Positions 1-8,554 of a stretch of DNA of 64,000 nt are shown here, piece by piece. The DNA comes from Bradyrhizobium hereditatis (lineage in GTDB: Bacteria; Pseudomonadota; Alphaproteobacteria; Rhizobiales; Xanthobacteraceae): positions 186,001-250,000 of the forward strand of contig NZ_JAGKJK010000010.1 of assembly GCF_020329435.1 (NCBI RefSeq), given 5' to 3'. The position numbers and the translations under genes are program-made. How positions within the stretch are numbered: position 1 is the stretch's first letter; each line of letters begins with the position of its first letter. Under the pieces are notes generated by a model, which worked only from the letters and a program-made list of their open reading frames with translations, was not told where the DNA came from and searched no databases.

Positions 1-2
1 GC

Positions 3-779
3 GGCGTCCGGGCGCTGACCGAAGTCTCATTCGGCGTGAACGAGGGCGAACTGTTCTCGATCATCGGCCCGAACGGCGCCGGCAAGACCTCGATCGTCAA
101 TTGCATTTCGGGCCGCTACAAACCGACCGAAGGTAAGCTGTTCTACCGCGGCAAGGATATCACAGGGCTTAATCCGAACGCCCGGCCATCGCTCGGCATC
201 GGCCGCACCTTTCAGAATCTGGCTCTGTTCCACCATATGAGCGTGCTCGACAACATCATGGTCGGGCGGCACCACCTGCTGAAGAACAACTTCATTACGG
301 GATCGCTGTACTGGCTGACCGGCGCGCGGCGCGAGGAACTCGATCACCGCCACAAGGTCGAGGAGATCATCGACTTCCTCGACCTGCAGTCGGTGCGCAA
401 GGCCACCGCAGGCACCCTGCCCTACGGCCTGCGCAAGCGCGTCGAGCTCGCCCGCGCCATGGCGCTGGAGCCGCAGCTCATCCTGCTCGACGAGCCGATG
501 GCCGGCATGAACTTCGAGGAAAAGGAGGACATGGCGCGCTACATCGTCGATCTCAACGAAGAGTTCGGCATGACCGTGATGATGATCGAGCACGACATGG
601 GCGTGGTGATGGACATTTCTCATCGCGTCATGGTGCTGGATTTCGGCCGCAAGATCGCCGAAGGCGATCCGGCTTCCGTGCTCGTCGATCCCCATGTCAA
701 ACGCGCCTATCTCGGCGAAGAGGACGAGCTTCTGGTCGATCCGGACGATAAGCCGGCGCACGCGGAGAGCGCGGCATGA
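3..779 (+). CDS. LIV-family ABC transporter ATP-binding protein (LivG type), 5' partial
   Basis: This is the ATPase of a branched-chain amino acid-type (HAAT family) importer. The reading frame is open from the window edge, and residues before the GTG at 36 already match the family (VRALTEVSF), so the true start lies upstream. Walker A is GPNGAGKTS, the signature region is LPYGLRKRVELARA, which is normal for LivG, and Walker B is LILLDEP followed by a His switch in MMIEHDMG. The stop overlaps the next gene by four bases (ATGA at 776). It belongs with the permeases, binding protein and second ATPase at 2856-7290. The substrate cannot be read from the sequence; the linked acyl-CoA ligase suggests a carboxylic acid rather than an amino acid. 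Confidence 0.93.
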   Translation, partial: GVRALTEVSFGVNEGELFSIIGPNGAGKTSIVNCISGRYKPTEGKLFYRGKDITGLNPNARPSLGIGRTFQNLALFHHMSVLDNIMVGRHHLLKNNFITGSLYWLTGARREELDHRHKVEEIIDFLDLQSVRKATAGTLPYGLRKRVELARAMALEPQLILLDEPMAGMNFEEKEDMARYIVDLNEEFGMTVMMIEHDMGVVMDISHRVMVLDFGRKIAEGDPASVLVDPHVKRAYLGEEDELLVDPDDKPAHAESAA

Positions 780-2707
780 TGGATTACGCCGGACGCGTTG
801 CCCAGGCAGATACGTTTCCGAAGCTGTTGCGCCTGAACGCGAAGGAGCATGGCGGCGAGATCGCCCTGCGCGAAAAGGATCTCGGGCTGTGGCGCGTCTT
901 CACCTGGAATGACTACCAGAAGCGCGTGCACGATTTCGCGCTCGGCCTGATCGAGCTCGGCCTTGGGCGCGGCGACGTCATCGGCATCATCGGCGACAAC
1001 CGCCCCGATTGGGTGGCGGCGGAAATCGCAACCCACGCCATCGGCGCCATGAGCCTCGGCCTCTATCGCGACGTGCTGGACGAGGAAGCGGCCTATCTTT
1101 TGAGCTACGGCGAGGCCAAGCTGGCGTTCGCCGAGGACGAGGAGCAGGTCGACAAGCTGCTGACGCTGGCCGACCGCGCGCCCAACCTCAAGCACATCAT
1201 CTATTCCGATCCGCGCGGCATGCGGAAATACGATGACCCGCGCCTGATGGAGGCGGAAAAGCTGGCCGCGATGGGACGCGATCGCGCCGCGCGCGAGCCG
1301 GGCCTCTACGATCGCCTGGTCGACGCAACAGGCGGCGAGGACGTCGCAATCCTCTGCACCACTTCGGGCACCACGGCAAATCCCAAGCTGGCGATGCTGG
1401 CGGCCGGGCGCGTCCTGAAGCATTGCGCGACCTATCTGGCCTTCGATCCGAAGGGACCGAACGACGAATATGTCTCGGTGCTGCCGCTGCCCTGGATCAT
1501 GGAACAGGTCTACGCGCTCGGCAAAGGGCTGCTGTGCCGGATGAAGGTCAACTTCGTCGAAGAGCCCGAGACCATGATGCACGATTTCCGCGAGATCGCG
1601 CCGACCTTTGTGCTGTTCGCGCCGCGGCTGTGGGAATCGATCGCCGCCGACGTGCGCGCCGGGGTGATGGACGCCTCCCCGCTGAAGCAGAAACTCTTTG
1701 ACATCGGCATGAAGACGGGACTGTCAGCGCTGGCGCAGGGCAAGCGTTCGCTGTTTGCCGATCAGCTCCTGTTCCGCGCGCTGCGCGACCGCCTCGGCTT
1801 CACACGGCTGCGCTCGGCCGCGACCGGCGGCGCCGCGCTCGGTCCCGATACCTTCAAGTTCTTCCAGGCGATGGGCGTGCCACTGCGCACGCTCTATGGC
1901 CAGACCGAACTGCTCGGCGCCTACACGCTGCATCCGTCAGGCAAGGTCGATCCAGATACGACCGGCGTGCCAATGGCCGACGACATCGAAATCCGCGTCG
2001 ACAATCCTGATGTCAACGGCGTCGGCGAGATCGTCGTTCGCCACCCCAACATGTTCCTCGGCTACTACAAGAACCCGGAAGCCTCGGCCGCCGACATGAA
2101 GGACGGCTGGATGCATTCCGGCGACGCCGGCTATTTCAACGATCACGGCCAGCTCGTCGTCATCGACCGCATCAAGGATCTCGCCGAGACCTCGCGCGGC
2201 GAGCGCTTCTCGCCGCAATATCTGGAAAACAAGCTGAAGTTCTCGCCCTATGTCGCCGAAGCCGTCGTGCTCGGCGCCGGCCGCGATACGCTGGCGGCGA
2301 TGATCTGCATTCGCTACTCGATCATTTCGAAATGGGCGGAGAAGAACCGCATCTCGTTCACCACCTATACCGATCTCTCCTCGCGCCCCGAAGTCTACGC
2401 ACTGCTGCGCAAGGAGGTCGAGGGCGTCAACGCCAACCTGCCGCCGGCGCAGCGCATCTCCCGCTTCCTGCTGCTCTACAAGGAGCTCGACGCCGATGAC
2501 GGCGAGCTGACGCGCACCCGAAAAGTCCGCCGCAGCGTCATCAACGAGAAATATGCCGACATCATCGACGCCATCTATGCCGGCAAGAGCGACATTCCGG
2601 TCGACACCGTGATCCGTTTCCAGGACGGCACCACCCAGCGCATCCGCACCACGCTGCGGGTCGTCGATCTCGGCGCCCCCGCGCCGCTGGCGGAGGCCGC
2701 GGAATGA
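776..2707 (+). CDS. AMP-dependent acyl-CoA synthetase (long-chain type)
   Basis: A 643-residue ANL-superfamily ligase that would activate a carboxylic acid to its CoA thioester through an acyl-adenylate. Visible motifs are the P-loop TTSGTTANPK near residue 197, LYGQTE in the middle, HSGDAGYF and IDRIKDL in the hinge region, and a C-terminal lysine segment (LTRTRKVRRS). Length and motif spacing fit the FadD15-like long-chain group. The ATG overlaps the upstream ATPase stop, so the two are translationally coupled. A ligase embedded between LivG and LivH points to import and immediate CoA activation of an acid. The acid itself is not identifiable; aromatic, fatty or dicarboxylic acids are all possible. 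Confidence 0.92.
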   Translation: MMDYAGRVAQADTFPKLLRLNAKEHGGEIALREKDLGLWRVFTWNDYQKRVHDFALGLIELGLGRGDVIGIIGDNRPDWVAAEIATHAIGAMSLGLYRDVLDEEAAYLLSYGEAKLAFAEDEEQVDKLLTLADRAPNLKHIIYSDPRGMRKYDDPRLMEAEKLAAMGRDRAAREPGLYDRLVDATGGEDVAILCTTSGTTANPKLAMLAAGRVLKHCATYLAFDPKGPNDEYVSVLPLPWIMEQVYALGKGLLCRMKVNFVEEPETMMHDFREIAPTFVLFAPRLWESIAADVRAGVMDASPLKQKLFDIGMKTGLSALAQGKRSLFADQLLFRALRDRLGFTRLRSAATGGAALGPDTFKFFQAMGVPLRTLYGQTELLGAYTLHPSGKVDPDTTGVPMADDIEIRVDNPDVNGVGEIVVRHPNMFLGYYKNPEASAADMKDGWMHSGDAGYFNDHGQLVVIDRIKDLAETSRGERFSPQYLENKLKFSPYVAEAVVLGAGRDTLAAMICIRYSIISKWAEKNRISFTTYTDLSSRPEVYALLRKEVEGVNANLPPAQRISRFLLLYKELDADDGELTRTRKVRRSVINEKYADIIDAIYAGKSDIPVDTVIRFQDGTTQRIRTTLRVVDLGAPAPLAEAAE

Positions 2708-2741
2708 AGATGTTGCCAAACACTGGCGCCGCAAGTCCGGT

Positions 2742-2832
2742 TGTCATGCGCGGGCTTGACCCGTGCATCCATCCTCTTTCGAAAAAGCGCCGCTTTAGGC
2801 GACGGATCGCCTGGTCAAGCCCCGCGATGACG
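2742..2832. repeat. Dispersed intergenic inverted repeat
   Basis: The 148-base gap between the ligase and the permease holds an imperfect inverted repeat. Its outer arms read roughly TGTCATGCGCGGGCTTGAC and GTCAAGCCCCGCGATGACG. I recognise this as the type of mobile palindromic element scattered through Bradyrhizobium and Rhodopseudomonas intergenic DNA. It may form a hairpin in the polycistronic mRNA and modulate downstream expression. Confidence 0.7.
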
Positions 2833-2855
2833 AGTTGCAAGTTCGGTACACCAGC

Positions 2856-3749
2856 ATGAACACCCAGCTTCTGATCCAGCTCCTCGTCAACGGCCTTGTG
2901 GTCGGCACGCTCTACGGCGTGGTCGCGATGTCGTTCGTGCTGATCTACAAGGCCACGCAGGTGGTGAACTTCGCTCAGGGCGAACTATTGCTGATCGGCG
3001 CCTGGGTGTGCTGGTGGCTGCTCACCAAATATCAGGTGCCGTTCTATCTGGGCATGCCGATCACGCTGGTCTTCATGTTCCTGTTCGGCATCGCCATCCA
3101 GATCGTCATCTTGCGCCCGATGATCGGGGAGCCGATCATTTCCGTGATCATGGTGACGATCGCACTGTCGACGGTGTTTTCGGCGCTGATGAAGTGGATG
3201 TTCGGCGTCAACCTGCAGCCGTTCCCGCGCATTTTCCAGACCCAGAATGTCAATATTCTCGGCCTGCAGGTGCAGACCGTCTATCTGATGAGCCTTGCGG
3301 TGTCGGTAGCGATGATGATCGGCATGGCGTGGTTCTTCCGCTTGTCCAAATACGGTCTTGCGATGCGCGCCACCGCGTTCAACCAGCAAGTGGCACAATC
3401 GCTCGGCATATCAGTGAAAAGCGTGTTTGCGATGGCATGGGCGATCTCGGCGACCGTCTCCGCCGTCGCGGGCGTGGTGGTGGCCGTCGTCAACGGCGTT
3501 TCGGCCGGCCTCTCCGCCTATGGCGTCAAAGTTTTTCCAGCGGCGATCCTCGGCGGCCTCGACAGTGTCGCAGGCGCGGTGCTGGGCGGCATCATCATCG
3601 GACTGTTGGAAAACATCGCGCATTTTCTCGACAGCGAATATCTGCACTGGGGCAATCTTTATGAGATCGCGCCGTTCTATGCGCTGATCATCATCCTCAT
3701 GATCAAGCCGTACGGCCTGTTCGGCACCAAGGACATCGAGCGGGTGTAG
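2856..3749 (+). CDS. LIV-family ABC transporter permease (LivH type)
   Basis: A 297-residue inner-membrane permease of the BPD_transp_2 family, with about eight hydrophobic segments. N-terminal features typical of LivH are GLVVGTLYGVVA and KATQVVNFAQGE; the C-terminal half has AAILGGLDSVAGAVLGG, the usual EAA-like ATPase contact region. An in-frame TTG lies upstream at 2835, but the ATG at 2856 gives the expected family N-terminus (MNTQLLIQ). It would form a heterodimeric channel with the permease at 3850. It follows the ligase gene after a repeat-containing spacer and is probably in the same operon. Confidence 0.93.
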   Translation: MNTQLLIQLLVNGLVVGTLYGVVAMSFVLIYKATQVVNFAQGELLLIGAWVCWWLLTKYQVPFYLGMPITLVFMFLFGIAIQIVILRPMIGEPIISVIMVTIALSTVFSALMKWMFGVNLQPFPRIFQTQNVNILGLQVQTVYLMSLAVSVAMMIGMAWFFRLSKYGLAMRATAFNQQVAQSLGISVKSVFAMAWAISATVSAVAGVVVAVVNGVSAGLSAYGVKVFPAAILGGLDSVAGAVLGGIIIGLLENIAHFLDSEYLHWGNLYEIAPFYALIIILMIKPYGLFGTKDIERV

Positions 3750-3796
3750 GCATGATCGCCGAAAAGTGGAAACCGGTTTTCGGTAACGATCATGCC
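3749..3796. repeat. Short palindromic intergenic repeat
   Basis: Arms GGCATGATC and GATCATGCC enclose a core carrying AAAACCGG-like symmetry (GTGGAAACCGGTTTTCGG). This is a common rhizobial intergenic palindrome. It sits between the two permease genes and could fold in the transcript. Confidence 0.72.
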
Positions 3797-3849
3797 CAAA
3801 CAAGAGGCGGGCCAGTGAAGCATTTCAACCGGTACGGACGGTAGAGCCC

Positions 3850-4923
3850 ATGGCAGGACAGACCCTCATTCCCGCCGGCGACTTCCGCACCTCCTATGCG
3901 GCGGATACCACCGTATTTCCGACCACGAACAGCCGCAACGCGATGATCGCAGGCATCGTGCTGATCTGCTTTGCGCCTTACGTCGTCAACGCATACATCC
4001 TCAGCCTCTTGATCCAGATCGGAATCTTCGGGATCGCGGCGCTCGGCCTCAACATCGTCGTCGGCTTCACCGGCCAGATCTCGATCGGCCATGCTGCCTT
4101 CTTCGGCTTTGGCGCCTTCACCTCGGCCTATCTCTCGAACCGGTTCGGCATCCCGGTCTTCTTCTGCATTCCGCTCGCGGGCGTCGTGACTGCTGCGGTC
4201 GGCCTGATCTTCGGCCTGCCCGCCGCGCGGCTGAAGGGGCTCTATCTCGCGATCGCGACGCTCGCCGCACAGTACATCCTGCTCGACTTCTTCGCGCGCG
4301 CCGAATGGTTCACCGGCGGCAGCGTTCCGGCCAGCGCCGAGCCGTTCTCGATCTTCGGCTATACGCTGCGCGGCGATAAGCAATATTTCTACGTCGTGCT
4401 GGCCTACGTCATCGTCTGCTACCTCCTGGTCACCAACCTGATCCGTACGCGCGACGGCCGCGCGCTTGTCGCAGTGCGCGACCACTACCTGTCCGCCGAG
4501 ATCATGGGCATCAACCTGACCAAGTACCGGACGCTGTCGTTCGGCCTCGCCGCGTTCTTTGCCGGCGTTGGCGGCGGACTCTATGCGCATTACAATCTAG
4601 TGGTCTCCAACGAAGGCTTCGGCATCGATCGCTCGATCATCTTCCTGGCGATGATCATCATCGGCGGGCTTGGCTCGATCATGGGCACGCTGATGGGCAC
4701 GGCGTTTATGGTGCTGCTGCCGGAATCGATGGAATGGCTCAGCGTCGCGCTGCGCGGCAGCCCGATCGACCAATTTCTGGGACTAAAGAACAACATCGCT
4801 TTCTTGCGCGAGATGGCCATCGGCGTGATCATCATCGTCTTTCTGGTGTTCGAGCCGGATGGACTTGCGCATCGCTGGCGGCAGATCAAGGCATACTGGA
4901 AACTCTACCCGTTCTCGCATTGA
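3850..4923 (+). CDS. LIV-family ABC transporter permease (LivM type)
   Basis: A 357-residue permease with about ten hydrophobic segments. The LivM hallmark GLNIVVGFTGQISIGHAAFF lies near residues 60-80, and the cytoplasmic loop EIMGINLTKYRTLSF with the following GLGSIMGT region is the expected ATPase-coupling segment. A hydrophilic N-terminus of about 25 residues precedes the first membrane span. It pairs with the LivH-type protein in the inner membrane. The gene is 100 bases downstream of livH, separated by a palindromic repeat, and 53 bases before the binding-protein gene. Confidence 0.93.
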   Translation: MAGQTLIPAGDFRTSYAADTTVFPTTNSRNAMIAGIVLICFAPYVVNAYILSLLIQIGIFGIAALGLNIVVGFTGQISIGHAAFFGFGAFTSAYLSNRFGIPVFFCIPLAGVVTAAVGLIFGLPAARLKGLYLAIATLAAQYILLDFFARAEWFTGGSVPASAEPFSIFGYTLRGDKQYFYVVLAYVIVCYLLVTNLIRTRDGRALVAVRDHYLSAEIMGINLTKYRTLSFGLAAFFAGVGGGLYAHYNLVVSNEGFGIDRSIIFLAMIIIGGLGSIMGTLMGTAFMVLLPESMEWLSVALRGSPIDQFLGLKNNIAFLREMAIGVIIIVFLVFEPDGLAHRWRQIKAYWKLYPFSH

Positions 4924-4976
4924 GGTCGGAACGGGGGCGGACAACGAGAAGACCTCGAGAAGTAACCGGGAGGACT

Positions 4977-6263
4977 ATGTCCATGACGATGAAGACTCTG
5001 TTGAGCACAGCCTCGCTCGCTTTGCTGATGAGTAGCACCGCGGTATCGGCCCAGGCGCCGATCGCGCTGGGGCATCTCACCGACTATTCAGGACCAACTT
5101 CGGACGTCGGAACGCCGTTCGGACAGGGTGTCGCCGACACCTATGCATGGATCAACAAGAGCGGCGGCATCAACGGCGCCAAGGTCAACCTCGATACCGT
5201 CGATTACGGCTATCAGGTGCCGCGCGCGATCGCCCAATACAAGAAATGGTCGGGCGCCGACAAGGTCGCCGCCATTCTCGGCTGGGGAACCGCTGACACC
5301 GAAGCGCTGACGGGTTTCCTGGCGCAGGACAAGATCCCGGATATCTCGGCATCCTATGCCGCAGCGCTCTCCGATCCGACCGGCGCCGGCGGAAAGGCCA
5401 AGCCGGCACCCTACAACTTCTTCTATGGCCCGAGCTATTCGGACGCACTTCGCGGCATGCTGACATGGGCCGCCGAGGACTGGAAAGCCAAGGGCAAGCC
5501 CGGCAAACCGAAATACGTTCATATGGGCGCCAACCATCCCTACCCGAACGCGCCGAAGGCGGCCGGTGAAGCCATTGCCACCGACCTCGGGTTCGAAGTG
5601 CTGCCGCCGATCGTGTTCGCATTGACGCCCGGCGACTACAGCGCGCAGTGCCTGACGCTGAAGAGTTCGGGCGCCAACTACGCCTATCTCGGCAATACTG
5701 CGGGCTCCAACATCTCCGTGCTCAACGCCTGCAAGGCGGCCGGCGTCGACGTGCAGTTCCTCGGCAACGTCTGGGGCATGGATGAGAACGCCGCCAAGGC
5801 TGCCGGTGCTGCCGCCGACGGCGTGGTGTTTCCGCTGCGCACCGCGATCGCCTGGGGCGGCAACGCGCCTGGCATGAAGACGTTCATGGAAATCTCCAAG
5901 ATGTCGGACGCGGCCGGTACCGCCTACCGTCCCGTGCATTACCTCGCCGGCGTCTGCACCGCGCTCTACATGAAGGAAGCCGTCGAATGGGCTGCCAAGA
6001 ACGGCGGCGCCACCGGCGAGAACGTCAAGAAGGGCTTCTACCAGAAGAAGGATTGGGTGCCCGCCGGCGGCGAAGGCATCTGCAACCCCTCGACCTTCAC
6101 CGAGACGGATCACCGCGGCACGCTCAAGGTTGATCTTTATCGCATGAAGGTTGCCGGCGCGACCGATGCTCCGCTCAGCGATCTCGTCAAGAACGGCGGC
6201 ATCAAGCTGGAGAAGGTGAAGACGATCGACCTGCCGCGCAAGCCCGAGTGGCTGGGTTGGTGA
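4977..6263 (+). CDS. ABC transporter periplasmic substrate-binding protein (LivK/Peripla_BP_6 type)
   Basis: A roughly 428-residue solute-binding protein. The start region holds three in-frame ATGs (4977, 4983, 4989) after a strong GGGAGG; 4983 has the best spacing, so the exact start is uncertain by a few codons. A signal peptide is clear: a Lys-containing n-region, a hydrophobic LLSTASLALLMSS stretch, and probable cleavage after VSAQA. The mature part begins IALGHLTDYSG, as in Peripla_BP_6 proteins. The frame is open upstream into livM, but that part is not coding. Such long members (over 400 residues) often bind aromatic or acyl compounds rather than amino acids; that is inference from the family. 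Confidence 0.92.
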   Translation: MSMTMKTLLSTASLALLMSSTAVSAQAPIALGHLTDYSGPTSDVGTPFGQGVADTYAWINKSGGINGAKVNLDTVDYGYQVPRAIAQYKKWSGADKVAAILGWGTADTEALTGFLAQDKIPDISASYAAALSDPTGAGGKAKPAPYNFFYGPSYSDALRGMLTWAAEDWKAKGKPGKPKYVHMGANHPYPNAPKAAGEAIATDLGFEVLPPIVFALTPGDYSAQCLTLKSSGANYAYLGNTAGSNISVLNACKAAGVDVQFLGNVWGMDENAAKAAGAAADGVVFPLRTAIAWGGNAPGMKTFMEISKMSDAAGTAYRPVHYLAGVCTALYMKEAVEWAAKNGGATGENVKKGFYQKKDWVPAGGEGICNPSTFTETDHRGTLKVDLYRMKVAGATDAPLSDLVKNGGIKLEKVKTIDLPRKPEWLGW

Positions 6264-6296
6264 GGTCGGGAAACGCCTCCGCGGGCGCTCCTCGCT

Positions 6297-6405
6297 CAAC
6301 TGTCATCCCCCGCGAAAGCGGGGGATTCAGTACGCCGCGGCTTCTCGAGCGATCGCAGGCCTCTCTGGAATACTGGATCACCCGCTTTCGCGGGTGATGA
6401 CAGCC
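6297..6405. repeat. Dispersed intergenic inverted repeat
   Basis: Two arms rich in CCCGCGAAAGCGGGGGATTC-type sequence (TGTCATCCCCCGCGAAAGCG at the left, CGCTTTCGCGGGTGATGACA at the right) flank a central segment with AGTACGCCG and TACTGGATCA. This is a familiar alphaproteobacterial mobile palindrome. It creates spurious upstream ATGs for the next gene, including one at 6394. Confidence 0.78.
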
Positions 6406-6453
6406 ATGGGTGAAGTGGAAGCGCACTCCACCATTAGCGCTGGGATCAAGAAC

Positions 6454-7290
6454 ATGACTGAAGCAACCACGATCAATCGTCCTGCGGCAGCAGCACAAAC
6501 CGCCCCACTGCTCAACGTCCGCAACATCGAGGTGGTCTACGACAAAGTCATCCTGGTGTTGCGCGGCCTCAGCCTTGAGGTGCCGAAAGGCGCGATCGTG
6601 GCGCTGCTCGGCGCCAACGGTGCCGGCAAGTCGACAACGCTGAAGGCGATCTCGGGCCTGCTCAAGACCGAGGACGGTGAGGTTATCCGCGGCGAGATCT
6701 TGTTCGACGGCGAGCGCATCAACGGCATCGATCCCGACAAGATCGTCCGCCGCGGCATCTTCCAGGTGATGGAGGGACGCCGCATCATCGCCGACATGAC
6801 GTCGATTGAAAACTTGAAGCTCGGCGCGTTTACCCGCACCGACAAGGAGATCGCCGACGACATCGACATGGTGTTCAGATATTTCCCGCGGCTCAAGGAG
6901 CGCACCGGGCTGGCCGGCTATCTCTCCGGCGGCGAACAGCAGATGCTGGCGATCGGCCGCGCGCTGATGGCGCGCCCGAAGGTGATCCTGATGGACGAAC
7001 CCTCGATGGGCCTGTCGCCGCTGCTGGTGAAGGAAGTGTTCTCCATCATCAAGGAGATTAACCGCGACCTCGGCGTCACTATTCTCCTGGTCGAGCAGAA
7101 TGCGCGCGCCGCGCTATCGGTCGCGAGCCACGGCTACATCATGGAACAGGGCAAGGTGGTGCTCGACGGCACGGCCGGTGAATTGCGCGACAACGAGGAC
7201 GTCAAGGAATTCTATCTCGGCGGCGCCGGCGACCAGCGCAAGAGTTTCAAGAACCTGAAAAGCTTCAAGCGACGAAAGCGGTGGCTGTAA
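6454..7290 (+). CDS. LIV-family ABC transporter ATP-binding protein (LivF type)
   Basis: The second ATPase of the importer, 278 residues from the ATG at 6454 (MTEATTINR). Upstream in-frame ATGs fall inside the repeat at 6297-6405 and are unlikely starts. Walker A is GANGAGKST, the signature YLSGGEQQML, Walker B VILMDEPSMGLSP, and the switch region LLVEQNAR, all characteristic of LivF. The C-terminus ends in a basic tail after FYLGG, slightly longer than usual. It forms a heterodimer with the LivG-type protein at the start of the window. The gene ends 14 bases from the convergent epimerase gene. Confidence 0.93.
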   Translation: MTEATTINRPAAAAQTAPLLNVRNIEVVYDKVILVLRGLSLEVPKGAIVALLGANGAGKSTTLKAISGLLKTEDGEVIRGEILFDGERINGIDPDKIVRRGIFQVMEGRRIIADMTSIENLKLGAFTRTDKEIADDIDMVFRYFPRLKERTGLAGYLSGGEQQMLAIGRALMARPKVILMDEPSMGLSPLLVKEVFSIIKEINRDLGVTILLVEQNARAALSVASHGYIMEQGKVVLDGTAGELRDNEDVKEFYLGGAGDQRKSFKNLKSFKRRKRWL

Positions 7291-7304
7291 GCAAATTCAG
7301 ATGC

Positions 7305-8459
7305 TCATCCGAGCACCTGCTCCGCTTCGGTGACCGCGCAAAGAACATGATAGAACGAAGACGCAGGAATGGTGGCGACCAGCGAGTTGCCGTCGCTGTC
7401 GAACTGGTCGTACCAGCCGCCCGCAACGGGGTGGCTGAGGTAATGCCTTTCGAGCCGCGCCAACGCCGCGCGCGCTTCAGCCGCGGCCCCCGCCTCGCCC
7501 GACTTGGCCTGCGCGATCCACGCCTTGGCAATCTCGGTTTGCGGCCACAGCCGCCGCGTATGCCGCCTGATGTTGCCGCTGGCATCGCCCTCGTCGATCA
7601 GGCAGCCGGTCGCTTCGTCGCGATAGCGCAGCGCCGAGGCCAGCAATTCACCGCGGTAGCGTCCGGTCGGGCAGCCGGTGATGCGTTCAAAGCCTTTGAG
7701 CAGCCACGCCCACTCCGCCTGATGGCCCGGCTCGACACTGACGGGCTCGATCTTCGACAAGTCTTCTTCAAAATACTCGCCCAGCACCTGCCGCTGCTTA
7801 TCGTAGAGGTTGGCCAGAAAGAGGCTAAAGAAGTTGCCGGCCCGGTTCTGGAACACAAGGTCATGCGTCGCGTCGAAGGCGGCAATCATCGCTTCGAACA
7901 GATGCATGTGCGGATTCTGCCGTCGCGGCATCGAAGGCGGCAATCCTTCGTGAACACCGCCATGCGGCGAGCGCAGCTCCGTCTCGATGAAGTGACACAG
8001 CGCGTCGATCTCGGTGCGGACCTGCGCATCGCGATCGAGACCGTAGGTGGTGGCGAGTGCGAGCAGGATAAAGGCGTGATCATAGGAGTCGCGCAGCGGA
8101 TCCAGCACGGACCCATCCGGCGCCAACGTATGGACGAAGCCCGGTTTGCCGTCGGGAGCTTTTGCTTTGGCCAGCAGATGCTCCAGCCCCTTCAGCGCGA
8201 TCGCGCGGCCCTCGGGATACCAGCCCAGCTGCGCGGCCTTGGCGTAGCAATAGATCTGGCGCGCCTGCACAAAAACCCGGCGCGGCGCCAGGCTATCTGC
8301 ACGGCCATCCGGACTGAGCCTGTCAATGAAGCCGCCTGCCTTGTCGTCCCAGCCTACGGTGGACCACAGCGGCAGGCAGTGGTCGATCATGCGAAGCTTC
8401 AGCCTCGCGACGATATCGGCCGAAGCATCTTTTGCCGCAGCGGTTTGTCTTTCAGCCAT
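7305..8459 (-). CDS. AGE-family sugar epimerase/isomerase
   Basis: A 384-residue member of the N-acylglucosamine 2-epimerase superfamily, an (alpha/alpha)6-barrel fold. The RVFVQARQIYCYA block (61-73), YDHAF (126-130), the PHMHLFEA histidines (184, 186) and EPGHQAEWAWLL (His246) match the active-site helices of AGE, YihS and mannose isomerase enzymes. The open frame extends to 8804, but the ATG at 8459 has a good AGGGAA site and a normal N-terminus. Substrate could be mannose/fructose, N-acetylglucosamine or a cellobiose-type sugar; the sequence does not decide. It is divergent from the ligase at 8555. Confidence 0.85.
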   Translation of the reverse strand: MAERQTAAAKDASADIVARLKLRMIDHCLPLWSTVGWDDKAGGFIDRLSPDGRADSLAPRRVFVQARQIYCYAKAAQLGWYPEGRAIALKGLEHLLAKAKAPDGKPGFVHTLAPDGSVLDPLRDSYDHAFILLALATTYGLDRDAQVRTEIDALCHFIETELRSPHGGVHEGLPPSMPRRQNPHMHLFEAMIAAFDATHDLVFQNRAGNFFSLFLANLYDKQRQVLGEYFEEDLSKIEPVSVEPGHQAEWAWLLKGFERITGCPTGRYRGELLASALRYRDEATGCLIDEGDASGNIRRHTRRLWPQTEIAKAWIAQAKSGEAGAAAEARAALARLERHYLSHPVAGGWYDQFDSDGNSLVATIPASSFYHVLCAVTEAEQVLG

Positions 8460-8554
8460 TGCGTTCCCTGGAACACGAGCAACACCGTTAGAGGCCGTCT
8501 GATAGCACGTCAGCGGCGGCACGCAATCGGCCCCTTCTTGCGGGATCATCAGCC

